Positions 54,955-63,601 of a DNA stretch of 64,000 bases are shown in pieces; within the stretch, counting starts at the first letter, position 1; the number at the start of each line of letters is the position of its first letter. Location of the stretch: assembly GCA_029262195.1 (NCBI GenBank), contig JAJCZX010000006.1, positions 1 through 64,000 of the forward strand. Reading direction: 5' to 3'. Source of the DNA: Gemmatimonadota bacterium. Its GTDB lineage: Bacteria > Gemmatimonadota > Gemmatimonadetes > Gemmatimonadales > GWC2-71-9. The position numbers and the translations under genes were made by a program. Below the pieces are notes generated by a model that had not been told where the DNA came from, made no database searches, and saw only the letters and a program-made list of their open reading frames with translations.

Positions 54955-55205
54955 CTGTGCGATTCGTCCATCGAATCCAGAATCGAAGACATATCGTCCA
55001 GGTCAACGCCCGGCAGTGTTCCGCCGGAGCCATGCCGTGGCAAATCGAGTTTGTCCTTTTTGTTTTTTTGTCCCCCTTCAGGGGGCCTCGCCATATAGGC
55101 CACAAGAGCCTCCTTTACCAGCCCCGTTAATGACATTCCAGCCTGGGCCGCCCAGATTTTAGCTTTCTTTAGCAATGGATCTTCTATGCGTAATGTTGTT
55201 CTCAT
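54951..55205 (-). CDS. vapB: Ribbon-helix-helix antitoxin of the VapBC pair
   Basis: 84 residues. MRTTLRIEDPLLKKAKIWAAQAGMSLTGLVKEALVAYM is a ribbon-helix-helix DNA-binding domain; the lysine-rich, disordered C-terminus (about 45-84) would wrap the VapC active site. Autoregulation is likely. Its four-base overlap with vapC supports the pairing. Confidence 0.82.
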   Translation of the reverse strand: MRTTLRIEDPLLKKAKIWAAQAGMSLTGLVKEALVAYMARPPEGGQKNKKDKLDLPRHGSGGTLPGVDLDDMSSILDSMDESHR

Positions 55206-55248
55206 GACATAGAGACGTTACCATGACGACATAAATATGTCAACTATC

Positions 55249-56481
55249 TCAGTTCATCATCTTTTCCACCATTTCAAGCGTCGGCTCGACCGGATCCGGA
55301 CGCCTGACGGCCCTCGCCGCTGCATCCACGTCCTTCAACCCTGACCCGGTCACCGCCAGAACGATTCTTTCGTCAGCCCCCACGATCCCATCGGCGACCG
55401 CCTGCCTGAGACCCGCAACCGAAATTGCCCCCGCAGGTTCGGCAAAAACCCCTGTACTCGAGGCGAGGACCCTGATGGAATCGAGGATGTCGCGGTCTTC
55501 AACAATAACGCCCGCCCCTCCACTGGCCTGTACCATTTTCACGCACTGAAAAGCATTTCGTGGCATCAAAACATTGAGACTGTCGGCGACGCTGTCAGCC
55601 ATGGGATCAGGTACCGGAACTGTCCCTGCGCGCAACGCAGTAGCAATCGATGCCGACCGTGAAGGCTGCACCGCGATCAACCGTGGCACACTTTCCAGCA
55701 ACCCCGCCCTGCGAAGGTCGGCAAACCCCTTCGCTATGCCCGATATGATCACGCCATCTCCGACGGGCACCAACACCACATCCGCTTTTCCCCAACCGCG
55801 AATTTGATGAGCTATCTCAAGGGCCATCGTCTTTTTGCCTTCGATCGTAAACGGATTCAACGCCGTGTTTCGATTGTACCAACCAAACGCCTGGCATGCC
55901 GCCAGACAAAGTTCAAAGGCGTCATCGTAGGTGCCCAGCACGGGAATAAGATTGATGCCGTAGGAGAGCATTTGAATGAGCTTCGCCTCTGGAGCCTTTG
56001 CCGGCACAAAGGCTACGGCCTTTTTGCCGGCGGCCGCAGCCATGGCGGCCAGCGCAGTCGCTGCATTGCCAGTCGAAGCCGCGGCGATGGTATCGATCCG
56101 GTACTCGCTGGCTTTGGCGACCACAAGCTGGGAAGCCCTATCCTTGGTCGAACCACTCGGGTTACGAGTGTCATCCTTGACCCACAAATATTCCACTCCA
56201 ATAGCGGCGGCCAGCGCGTCAGTTTTTATGAGAGGAGTGCCCCCCACCGGGATCGGTGGTAGATGGCCTGCATCATTGATAGGAAGAAATCCCGTCAGAA
56301 ACTCACTGGACCCGAAATCGTCTATCCACCTGTCCGGAAGGTGGTCGATAACAACCTCCAGAACGCCTCTTGTCTCTCCACCGATTCGCTGTTGTGCCGA
56401 ACACGCATCACAAACGAGTCGGGTTGGTTCTTCAGCGTATGTAGCGCCACACTCAACGCACCGGAGTTTAAACGAGGCCAT
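55249..56481 (-). CDS. Threonine-synthase-like PLP enzyme with zinc-ribbon N-terminus
   Basis: 410 residues from MASFKLRCVECG; GGAGG lies five bases before this ATG. Cys-pairs in RCVECG and LVCDACS form a zinc-ribbon-like N-terminus as in many threonine synthases. The PLP lysine is in NPSGSTKDRAS (usually NPSGSFKDR), and the glycine loop is PVGDGVIISG. It could be a true threonine synthase or a beta-eliminating enzyme recruited to the cluster, where it follows ygeW by 93 bases. No other threonine biosynthesis gene is near, which favours a catabolic role. Confidence 0.8.
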   Translation of the reverse strand: MASFKLRCVECGATYAEEPTRLVCDACSAQQRIGGETRGVLEVVIDHLPDRWIDDFGSSEFLTGFLPINDAGHLPPIPVGGTPLIKTDALAAAIGVEYLWVKDDTRNPSGSTKDRASQLVVAKASEYRIDTIAAASTGNAATALAAMAAAAGKKAVAFVPAKAPEAKLIQMLSYGINLIPVLGTYDDAFELCLAACQAFGWYNRNTALNPFTIEGKKTMALEIAHQIRGWGKADVVLVPVGDGVIISGIAKGFADLRRAGLLESVPRLIAVQPSRSASIATALRAGTVPVPDPMADSVADSLNVLMPRNAFQCVKMVQASGGAGVIVEDRDILDSIRVLASSTGVFAEPAGAISVAGLRQAVADGIVGADERIVLAVTGSGLKDVDAAARAVRRPDPVEPTLEMVEKMMN

Positions 56482-56513
56482 GGGAGCCTCCTTCTGCGGC
56501 TCGGTGGTACGGC

Positions 56514-56557
56514 GGCACCGGGGCACAGGGTAGTTCCATTCCGACCTCTCGACTTCC
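56514..56557. repeat. Bipartite intergenic repeat, copy 2
   Basis: GGCACCGGGGCA (56514-56525) and TTCCATTCCGACCTCTCGAC followed by TTCC (56534-56557), matching the blocks at 54458-54520 but with an 8-base gap. It lies between ygeW and the threonine-synthase-like gene. Confidence 0.55.
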
Positions 56558-56574
56558 CCCCTTCCCTACTGGCC

Positions 56575-57549
56575 TCACATCGTCAGCGCCATGAGCGCTT
56601 TTTGAACATGCAACCTGTTCTCCGCCTCGTCATAAACCACTGATTGCGGACCATCGATCACGTCGTTCGTTACCTCTCTACCCCGGTCAGCAGGGAGCGG
56701 GTGCATATAGATCATCTCTTTGTGCCCCAGGTCCATGTGCTTTTGCTCGCAACGCCAGGTAGGATATTTCTCTATCAACCCAATTCCTTCGTCGTGATCT
56801 TCTGTGACAACTAGCGGGCCCCATGATTTGGGAATGACTACGTCGGCATCCTGGAATGCACTTTCAAATTCGTTGGTGATGTTGAACTTCGATCCCGACG
56901 CTGCCGCATTTTCTTTTGCCTGAGCTTCAATCTCCGGAAGAAGTTTGAACTCCGGCGGGTAGGCCAGTGTGACGTCCATACCGAAACGGGGCATCATCAA
57001 AATTAAACTCTGCGGTACAGAGAGAGGTCGGACGTAGTTCGGGGCGCTCGTCCACGCGACTCCAATCTTTAGCCCTTTGGTTTCACCAAATTTTTCACGA
57101 ATCGTCAGGTAGTCGGCAAGTATTTGACATGGGTGATAGATGTCGCATTGCATACTCAATAACGGGATGCTTGCAAATTCGGCGACCTCCTGCAAATACT
57201 GATTCCCCTCACCGTGGGCACAATGCCTTATCGCGATGCCATCGCCATAGCGGGATAGGACGTTCGCCGTGTCTCTGGCGTTCTCGCCGTGGCTTATTTG
57301 CATTTTGTCAGGCGACAGGAAAATACCGTGCCCCCCGAGTTGCGTAATCCCGGTTTCAAACGAATTGCGCGTCCGGGTAGAAGCGTCGAAGAAAATCATG
57401 TACAGTGTTTTCAACTCGAGCAGAGGCATCGGCTTGCCGGCAGCCTTAGCTTTCTTCAACTCGGCCGCCAGTGCGAACAGAGTGTTAAGTTCGTCTACCG
57501 ACCAATCCTGGGTCGTAATGAAATCCCGTCCCTTGAGTTTCGAATCCAT
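56575..57549 (-). CDS. ygeW: YgeW-type knotted carbamoyltransferase
   Basis: 324 residues of the aspartate/ornithine carbamoyltransferase superfamily. The carbamoyl-phosphate loop is DASTRTRNSFE, the second anion site is IAIRHCAHGEG, HPCQILADY is the HPxQ motif, and MHPLPADRG is the C-terminal signature. The length and the insert around KSWGPLVVTEDHDEG fit YgeW, a catabolic transcarbamylase of the ygeW-ssnA cluster. It probably releases carbamoyl phosphate from an N-carbamoyl amine. Its ATG overlaps the ygeY TAA by one base. Confidence 0.9.
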   Translation of the reverse strand: MDSKLKGRDFITTQDWSVDELNTLFALAAELKKAKAAGKPMPLLELKTLYMIFFDASTRTRNSFETGITQLGGHGIFLSPDKMQISHGENARDTANVLSRYGDGIAIRHCAHGEGNQYLQEVAEFASIPLLSMQCDIYHPCQILADYLTIREKFGETKGLKIGVAWTSAPNYVRPLSVPQSLILMMPRFGMDVTLAYPPEFKLLPEIEAQAKENAAASGSKFNITNEFESAFQDADVVIPKSWGPLVVTEDHDEGIGLIEKYPTWRCEQKHMDLGHKEMIYMHPLPADRGREVTNDVIDGPQSVVYDEAENRLHVQKALMALTM

Positions 57550-58775
57550 TATTTGTTCCCGTCCTTCATCAACTCGTCCTTGCGTCGGGCAATAATTTCG
57601 GGAAAAACGCTGTACACCGCCGTTGCCTTAACCAGATCTTCCGTCGCTACCCATTCTCCGGTGGTGTGGGCCAATTCTTCCAATCCGGGAGCGAAACCCA
57701 CCGACGGGATTCCATGTCTCCCCATACTGGCCACACCATTGGTTGAAAACGACCAGCGTGAAATTTTGGGAGCCTCGCCGAGTACCGATTCGACGGCTTC
57801 GGCCATCCCCTGGACCAGCGGGTGGTTTTCCGGTACCACCCAGGTGGGATAAAACTTCTCCTGTTCAGCGGGTTCGCCTCGCCAACTGGTCTCTTTGTAT
57901 TGCAGCACTTCGACCCTCGCATCGCCGAGCGACGGCAGCCCGTTGATTTCCTGCAGCACTGATTCCACCGTCTCTCCGGTGCTCATCCTGCGGTCAATGA
58001 ACATCGTCGCGCTATCTGGTACAGCGTTAAGACTGGGGGTGGTCGCCTCAATGTATGTCACGGCGACGGTGCCTTTACCAAGAAACTCATCGTCTTTCAA
58101 GGTCTTATTGAGCTGTTCTATTTCAGAAATAATCGGTGCGGCCTTGTAAAGAGCGTTCACGCCCAGGTCACACTGTGCAGCGTGACAGGACTCTCCTTTG
58201 GTGGTAATCGTCAACTCGACTCGACCCCGTTGACCGCGATAGACATCCATATCAGTGGGCTCTCCGATCACCACTACATCCGGAACGATCTTTTCTTTTT
58301 CAATCAGATGAAGCAGGCAATACCCGTCGCATTCTTCTTCCATTACGGTCGCCGACAAATAAATCGTAACGTCATCGGGCACACCCCGTTCCATCAGCAG
58401 TTTCGTTCCGTAGGCCATGCAGGCGACTGAGGGCAGTTCATCAACGGCCCCCCTTCCCCACACCTTGCCATCTTCGTGTTTGCCCTCAAACGGATCGAAG
58501 TCCCACGCCTCAGGGTCGCCGACGCCTACACAATCAATGTGGCCGTCCATGAGAATTTTGAGAGGTCCGTTACCGATACGCGCGATGACGTTACCCAGCT
58601 TGTCGAAAAAGACTTCATCGAAACCAAGTTTTTCGTATTCTTCTTTTATCCGCGCGCAACGCTCTCCCTCTTTCATGCTTTCACTTCTTATTGCGATCAT
58701 CTCCCTCAAAAAAGAGATTACGTCTTTTTCATATTTTCTTGCGCCGTCAAGCGCGGCAGCTACAGTATCGTTCAT
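57549..58775 (-). CDS. ygeY: YgeY-type M20 family metallohydrolase
   Basis: 408 residues from MNDTVAAALDGARKYEK; the frame upstream overlaps the PLP gene and is spurious. M20 metal sites are visible: LMDGHIDCVGVGDP, GRGAVDELPSV, VMEEECDGY and GEPTDMDVYRGQRG. YgeY belongs to the purine-linked gene set of E. coli and gut anaerobes, where it is thought to hydrolyse an N-acyl or N-carbamoyl intermediate. It is followed directly by ygeW and separated from the PLP gene by 67 bases carrying a strong hairpin. Confidence 0.9.
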   Translation of the reverse strand: MNDTVAAALDGARKYEKDVISFLREMIAIRSESMKEGERCARIKEEYEKLGFDEVFFDKLGNVIARIGNGPLKILMDGHIDCVGVGDPEAWDFDPFEGKHEDGKVWGRGAVDELPSVACMAYGTKLLMERGVPDDVTIYLSATVMEEECDGYCLLHLIEKEKIVPDVVVIGEPTDMDVYRGQRGRVELTITTKGESCHAAQCDLGVNALYKAAPIISEIEQLNKTLKDDEFLGKGTVAVTYIEATTPSLNAVPDSATMFIDRRMSTGETVESVLQEINGLPSLGDARVEVLQYKETSWRGEPAEQEKFYPTWVVPENHPLVQGMAEAVESVLGEAPKISRWSFSTNGVASMGRHGIPSVGFAPGLEELAHTTGEWVATEDLVKATAVYSVFPEIIARRKDELMKDGNK

Positions 58776-58813
58776 TGCGTTCTCTGATTCTTTGTTGGGG
58801 AGCGGATGGCGGT

Positions 58814-58840
58814 GTGCGGGGAGCGGTAATCTCCCCGCAC
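58814..58840 (-). promoter_or_regulatory. Perfect 10-bp intercistronic hairpin
   Basis: GTGCGGGGAG (58814-58823) pairs perfectly with CTCCCCGCAC (58831-58840) around a 7-base loop. It lies just after the PLP gene stop and before ygeY, in the minus-strand operon. There is no U tract, so it may protect the mRNA or set different dosage upstream and downstream. Confidence 0.55.
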
Positions 58841-58842
58841 AA

Positions 58843-60291
58843 TCACGCAGCCGACGTGCCCACTCCGGTTTCATTGTTGAATTCTTTGATCTTCTTATCC
58901 AACTCTGGGATTTGTGCGGCGAGGTCACTCCAGAAAATGGGGCTCCACAATTCGTCCAGTTCCTCGACAGTTTTTCCCTGCTGCTCAACCCAGGTGAAGT
59001 ACTTGAGATTGTGCATGGCTTTACGATCGGTAAAGGTCATCTCTTTCATATTGTCAGTGGTTGCACCGGCAAGGTATCGCGCGAAATGGGCAACCGCATC
59101 CAGCTGCGTGTATTCCCCTTTTTCAGACGATAGTTCCTCAAGTCGTGTCAGGTAGAGGTCAGAAGAATCGGTGAGGGATAAGAACAACACGTCATTCGAA
59201 TCCATCTTGAAATATTTCGCCGTCTTGATCGCGGAAAGCATATTGCAGATCCCTGAAATCCCCATCAGGTCAAGCTGATCAATGGTCTCCTGAGGGACCC
59301 CCTGGCGTTGGAGCTCTTCTCGGCCCGGCCCTTCGTTGAACAGCCTCAAAAGCGACATCGCAGCTTCATCGTCAATAGCCGTAACCACATCCGTATTGCG
59401 AGCGTTGTGGATCCAGGGAACATGCTTGTCTCCTATGCCCTCAATCCGATGCCCCCCGAATCCGGCCCGCAACAAGGTTGGGCATTGCAACGCTTCTGCA
59501 GCCGTAATGCGAGCCCCCGGGAAGCGATCCTTTATATAGTCACCCGCAGCCAGGGTGCCGGCTGAACCCGTCGCGCCGACCCAGGCAGCCATCCGACTAT
59601 TCGAGTCCGAGATAGAACGGAAGACCTCTTCAGCCGCCGGTCCCGTAACTCCATAGTGCCAGAGGTAATTCCCGAATTCGTCGAATTGGTTGAAAACGAC
59701 AACTTCCGGGCGGTCTTTCTTTATCTGAAGGCATGCATCGAAAATTTCTTTGACGTTACTTTCACAGCCCGGCGTGGCGATGATCTCAGCGCCGATCGAC
59801 TCAAGCCACTCGAAGCGTTCGCGGCTCATTTCTTCGGGAAGTATTGCAATTGCGTCGCAGCCCAGGAGGGCGCTGTCGAACGCACCACCTCTGCAGTAAT
59901 TCCCGGTAGACGGCCAGACCGCTTTCTGCGTCTGGGGATCGAACTCGCCCGATACCAACCTCGGTGCCAGGCATCCGAAGGCGGCTCCAACCTTGTGGGC
60001 ACCCGTGGGAAAATGCTTACCAACCAGGCCCACAATTCGGGCCGGCACGCCTGTCAGTTCAGACGGCAACTCGAGGTAATTGACGGGACCGAACCCCCCG
60101 GTCGTCGGGTCGTTGTGCCAGGTAATCCGGAACAGGTTCACGGGGTCCCGATCTTGCATGCTAACTAAGCCCAAACGGGCCACTATGTTAGGTTCGATTA
60201 ATCCCGGGTCCCGCATCTGTGCGAGTGTTGGGATAAGAACTCCGCGCTCACGGCATCGTTCAATCGCGCTTTTTCTTGAAGCTTGTGTCAT
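58843..60291 (-). CDS. Fold-type-II PLP enzyme of the ygeW-ssnA cluster
   Basis: 482 residues. The PLP lysine is likely in HFPTGAHKVGAAFG, and the glycine-rich phosphate loop is VGATGSAGTLAAG; the fold matches cysteine synthase/tryptophan-synthase-beta proteins. It is not YgeX (diaminopropionate ammonia-lyase), whose active-site region reads differently, but it occupies that place in the cluster. A role as an ammonia-lyase acting on a diaminopropionate-like intermediate is inference. Four-base overlap with ssnA. The N-terminal 80 residues and the charged C-terminus are unlike typical cysteine synthases. Confidence 0.78.
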   Translation of the reverse strand: MTQASRKSAIERCRERGVLIPTLAQMRDPGLIEPNIVARLGLVSMQDRDPVNLFRITWHNDPTTGGFGPVNYLELPSELTGVPARIVGLVGKHFPTGAHKVGAAFGCLAPRLVSGEFDPQTQKAVWPSTGNYCRGGAFDSALLGCDAIAILPEEMSRERFEWLESIGAEIIATPGCESNVKEIFDACLQIKKDRPEVVVFNQFDEFGNYLWHYGVTGPAAEEVFRSISDSNSRMAAWVGATGSAGTLAAGDYIKDRFPGARITAAEALQCPTLLRAGFGGHRIEGIGDKHVPWIHNARNTDVVTAIDDEAAMSLLRLFNEGPGREELQRQGVPQETIDQLDLMGISGICNMLSAIKTAKYFKMDSNDVLFLSLTDSSDLYLTRLEELSSEKGEYTQLDAVAHFARYLAGATTDNMKEMTFTDRKAMHNLKYFTWVEQQGKTVEELDELWSPIFWSDLAAQIPELDKKIKEFNNETGVGTSAA

Positions 60292-61670
60292 TTACTCTTT
60301 CCTGGAGAACCGAGGAAGCCCGTGCCGGTGTCAAGTTCATGAAAGCGCCGCCAGAGGTCGGGAGACGCAGTGCGTGCACGTGCGCTCAGGGCTTCAACGT
60401 CCACAGTTGTCGGTTGATAATTTTCCAGAACGGTCTTTCCGCGAGCGATCGTGTGGCTCACCCTTGCTTCCGAAACGCCATAGGCAAGATAGGCGAACAG
60501 GTTTTGTTCATCCAATGGGGTTATCTCGGATCCGTCCAAAACGATCAGGTCCGCCGGGGCATCTTCAACAAGTTCGCCCAACAACGGTTCCTCAAAGAAC
60601 CTCCGAGCGACCAGAACATTGTTACCCAGGAGATTGGGAAGGTGTTCGAAACCAGAATTCGCATCCCCCGTCGAGGCGCGATGCATCAAATACGCGAACC
60701 GCAAAGCTTTCAGTACGGAGGAAGACATTCCATCTGTGCCGAGGCATACTTGAACCCCGCGCGCTGCCACCTCCGGCACGTCCAAACGGCCCACGCCGTT
60801 GTTGGCGTTGGACTCCGGATTGTGAATGATTGAGGCCCCACTCTCGGCAATCCGTTCGTAAGCGCCGTCGGGAAGATGTATACCGTGCGCCAGCAAAGAT
60901 TTTTCATCGAGGATGCCAAAGTCGTGTAATCTTTCAACCGGACCTTTTCCAAATGCCACAAGCGACGCAGAAACGTCCACGGGATCTTCGGCTACATGGA
61001 TATGGCAACCTTCACCGCTATAGGTGGCAGCGACGTTGGACATCGTTTGATCCGAAACCGTAAAACTCGCGTGTAATCCCACCAGACCCTTCAATCGCGG
61101 TTGTTGGCGGCAGGCCTCAATGAACCGTCTGTTTTCGGCGATACCCCGCGCAGCCTCCTCGACTCCATTGCGGTCCGTCACTTCGTAACACAACGCAGCA
61201 GAAAGCCCCACCTCCGCCACAGCACTACCGATCAGGTCCAAAGATCCATCAATAAAAGAAGGTGAGGCGTGGTGGTCGAACACCGTGGTACATCCCCATC
61301 GAATGCAGTCGAGGAGGGAGAGGTGAGCAGATATCTCCACCGTTTCCTTATCAAGCGCGCGGTCAAGACGCCACCAGAGAGTATCCAACACATCCGAAAA
61401 GGAGTTCATCGGAGCACCAGGGTTGAGTCCCCGCGCGAGCGCCGAATAAAAATGGTGGTGAAGATTAACAAGCCCGGGCATGATGATTCCTCCGCGGGCA
61501 TCGATTTCCTCCGCCCCACCGTGCATCCCCTTTAAGTCGGACTCCTCCCCAATGGCAACAATGCGTTCTCCGTCAAACACCACTGCTCCACGGGAAATAA
61601 TCACCGGTCCGCCAGGCGACACGCCCGGCATCGACGTCACCACAGTGCCGTTGCGAACCATTCGCGTCAT
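60288..61670 (-). CDS. ssnA: SsnA-type aminohydrolase (amidohydrolase superfamily)
   Basis: 460 residues. Metal and active-site residues are visible in GLVNLHHHFYS, GLHASFTVS, CHIHVAEDP, LAHGIHL and LGTDGMSS, the pattern of cytosine/guanine-deaminase-like amidohydrolases. SsnA accompanies ygfK and xdhD in E. coli and in gut purine degraders and probably acts on a purine-derived ring or amidine. It overlaps ygfK and the PLP gene by four bases each. Confidence 0.9.
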   Translation of the reverse strand: MTRMVRNGTVVTSMPGVSPGGPVIISRGAVVFDGERIVAIGEESDLKGMHGGAEEIDARGGIIMPGLVNLHHHFYSALARGLNPGAPMNSFSDVLDTLWWRLDRALDKETVEISAHLSLLDCIRWGCTTVFDHHASPSFIDGSLDLIGSAVAEVGLSAALCYEVTDRNGVEEAARGIAENRRFIEACRQQPRLKGLVGLHASFTVSDQTMSNVAATYSGEGCHIHVAEDPVDVSASLVAFGKGPVERLHDFGILDEKSLLAHGIHLPDGAYERIAESGASIIHNPESNANNGVGRLDVPEVAARGVQVCLGTDGMSSSVLKALRFAYLMHRASTGDANSGFEHLPNLLGNNVLVARRFFEEPLLGELVEDAPADLIVLDGSEITPLDEQNLFAYLAYGVSEARVSHTIARGKTVLENYQPTTVDVEALSARARTASPDLWRRFHELDTGTGFLGSPGKSK

Positions 61671-63601
61671 TGACCAACCCCTTCCGGTTTCACCGGATTC
61701 GGCCTGGACGATTCGTAAATCGTTTCTCTCACCCTGCGAAGCCGCTCGCCGACAGTACCTTCAACATCGCCATCTTCCCGGATCAATATTCCTTCGACTC
61801 TTCCGAACATTTTATTCCCGTCGTACCAGAATCCATCGAAGGTAGATTCCTCGAACCCGCTCCGCGTTGCGAACACACGTTCTTTTACTTTGAATGGCGC
61901 TCCATTTTCGGGGCAGAATATTTCACAGTTCGAGCATTCGTTGCAGAAGTCATCGACAAACGCCAATTGATGTTCTTCGGCAACACCATCACCAGGAGCG
62001 ACATCATACGAAAAGAAGGCGTCGTTGGGGCAAACGGCAATGCAGATATCGCAATTGAGGCAGTCGTACAACGCCAATTCGCTATCCACCATACGAGGCG
62101 CTTTGGAATTGGCGGCCGCCTGGTACCGCGGGTTCTCTTCCAAAGTCGGCACGAACTGTCGGCCATTAAATCGTCCAGCCACCCTGCCAAATTGGGTCTT
62201 GAATTTTTCGGCGGACAATCCGGCGTCTCCGGCAATTCCCCCCGCGACAACGGGAAGATTGTTCGAAGACGTCGCCGCTATACGATCCAATTGTTCTCGG
62301 GACGCATTTCTTCCGGCCATGTCCAAAAAGGCCTCCGCAAACGCCTCAGACGCCTGTCCCGTTGCCGCCAGAACGTAGGCCTCGCGACTGGTCACTCCGA
62401 GTTTATCCATCTCCCTGGCAAGTGCCTTCAGGTAGGCAGGCAGGCGTCCGTAACCGCCCTTCCGGAGAAGGTCTGTGCAGGTAGTAATGGGCACCATCCC
62501 ACAGGCTACTGCATCCGGAAAATTTCGGGCATCAATACCGGCGGAGAACGAAACCGGAAAATCGAACCCAACGTCCTCGCGGACCATTTGCATGAGGTTC
62601 ATGGATATCACATGCAGTGGAGGACCGGAGACGTACATGTAGGGATCGCTCTGTGTCGGGAAAACCGATTCATCATTGGCAACGACAAGAGTGTTCGTGA
62701 ATTTCGCCCCGACGATCGAGCCCCGATCCTCGGCCACCGTTCTTAGGTTCGTTAAAATCCCCAGTGCGTCCTCATATTTGAGGTCAGCTTCGAAGGCTTC
62801 TCTCTTGAGCTGGTATCGAGTGTAACCGAGCCGATCAACCAACAGCTCACGCACTCTGTCGAAGCCGAGGAGGGTCGGGTTTAATTTGACAATCGCGTTG
62901 AACCCTAACTCTTCGATCAAATACCGTGTTATGGCTTCTATCTCGTCCGCGGGACATCCGTGGAAGGTGGATAACGTCACGCAGTCAGAAATCGTATCCG
63001 ACAGCTCTGTATCCCTGTAAACAGCCAGTTCCCCATCCAATTCGCCTCGCAGTTCATCAAAAAGATGTGCTCCGCTCCGCAAATCGTTCAAAAAACCGGT
63101 TACTGAACCGGATTTGATACCGGCAAGGTCATAACCAACGCTGGTGTCAAAGACAGTTTCCAATCCCTCGTTCGAAGGGAATCGGCCAAAACACTGTGTT
63201 TGCTTCAGGATTTCGATGAGAAACGCTGCTTTGGCGTACTCCCGCACCGATTGATCGATCTTCAACTCCTGAGACCACTCGACGTTTAAGCCAACGTTTG
63301 GCGCATGGATGCAAGGTCTGGGAATCTCAAGTTCATCGTTTACCTGGACGGTCTTGAGTTCGATTATTCTGGCTCCCCCCAACCAGGACAAGACGATGTT
63401 CTGTGCCAGCTGAGTATGCGGACCTGCGGCCGGACCGACCGGAGTGGAAGCCTTACGACCGAAATGCATCGCTGAAAAATCGTAGGCAGAGTCGGGAACC
63501 CACCACTTTCTAACAGGCAGGTCGAAGATGGCATCACTGGCCTCTACTTCGTGTTTCATCCGCAAGAGGAGGTCGCGAAAAGGAACCGGCCTCAGGCTCA
63601 T
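61667..63601 (-). CDS. ygfK: YgfK-like oxidoreductase, short form without flavoprotein domain
   Basis: 644 residues against about 1000 in E. coli YgfK. The N-terminal DHOD-like barrel (about 1-470) includes SAMHFGRKASTPVGPAAGPHTQLAQN and TLSTFHGCPADEIE. The C-terminal ferredoxin domain (about 515-600) has CLNCDICIAVCPNDAF and CNECSNCEIFCPENGAPF. The middle GltD-like FAD/NAD(P) part of full YgfK is absent. The reading frame is intact, so this looks like a natural short form needing a separate electron donor. Likely reduces a purine-derived substrate. Overlaps xdhD and ssnA by four bases. Confidence 0.85.
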   Translation of the reverse strand: MSLRPVPFRDLLLRMKHEVEASDAIFDLPVRKWWVPDSAYDFSAMHFGRKASTPVGPAAGPHTQLAQNIVLSWLGGARIIELKTVQVNDELEIPRPCIHAPNVGLNVEWSQELKIDQSVREYAKAAFLIEILKQTQCFGRFPSNEGLETVFDTSVGYDLAGIKSGSVTGFLNDLRSGAHLFDELRGELDGELAVYRDTELSDTISDCVTLSTFHGCPADEIEAITRYLIEELGFNAIVKLNPTLLGFDRVRELLVDRLGYTRYQLKREAFEADLKYEDALGILTNLRTVAEDRGSIVGAKFTNTLVVANDESVFPTQSDPYMYVSGPPLHVISMNLMQMVREDVGFDFPVSFSAGIDARNFPDAVACGMVPITTCTDLLRKGGYGRLPAYLKALAREMDKLGVTSREAYVLAATGQASEAFAEAFLDMAGRNASREQLDRIAATSSNNLPVVAGGIAGDAGLSAEKFKTQFGRVAGRFNGRQFVPTLEENPRYQAAANSKAPRMVDSELALYDCLNCDICIAVCPNDAFFSYDVAPGDGVAEEHQLAFVDDFCNECSNCEIFCPENGAPFKVKERVFATRSGFEESTFDGFWYDGNKMFGRVEGILIREDGDVEGTVGERLRRVRETIYESSRPNPVKPEGVGQ

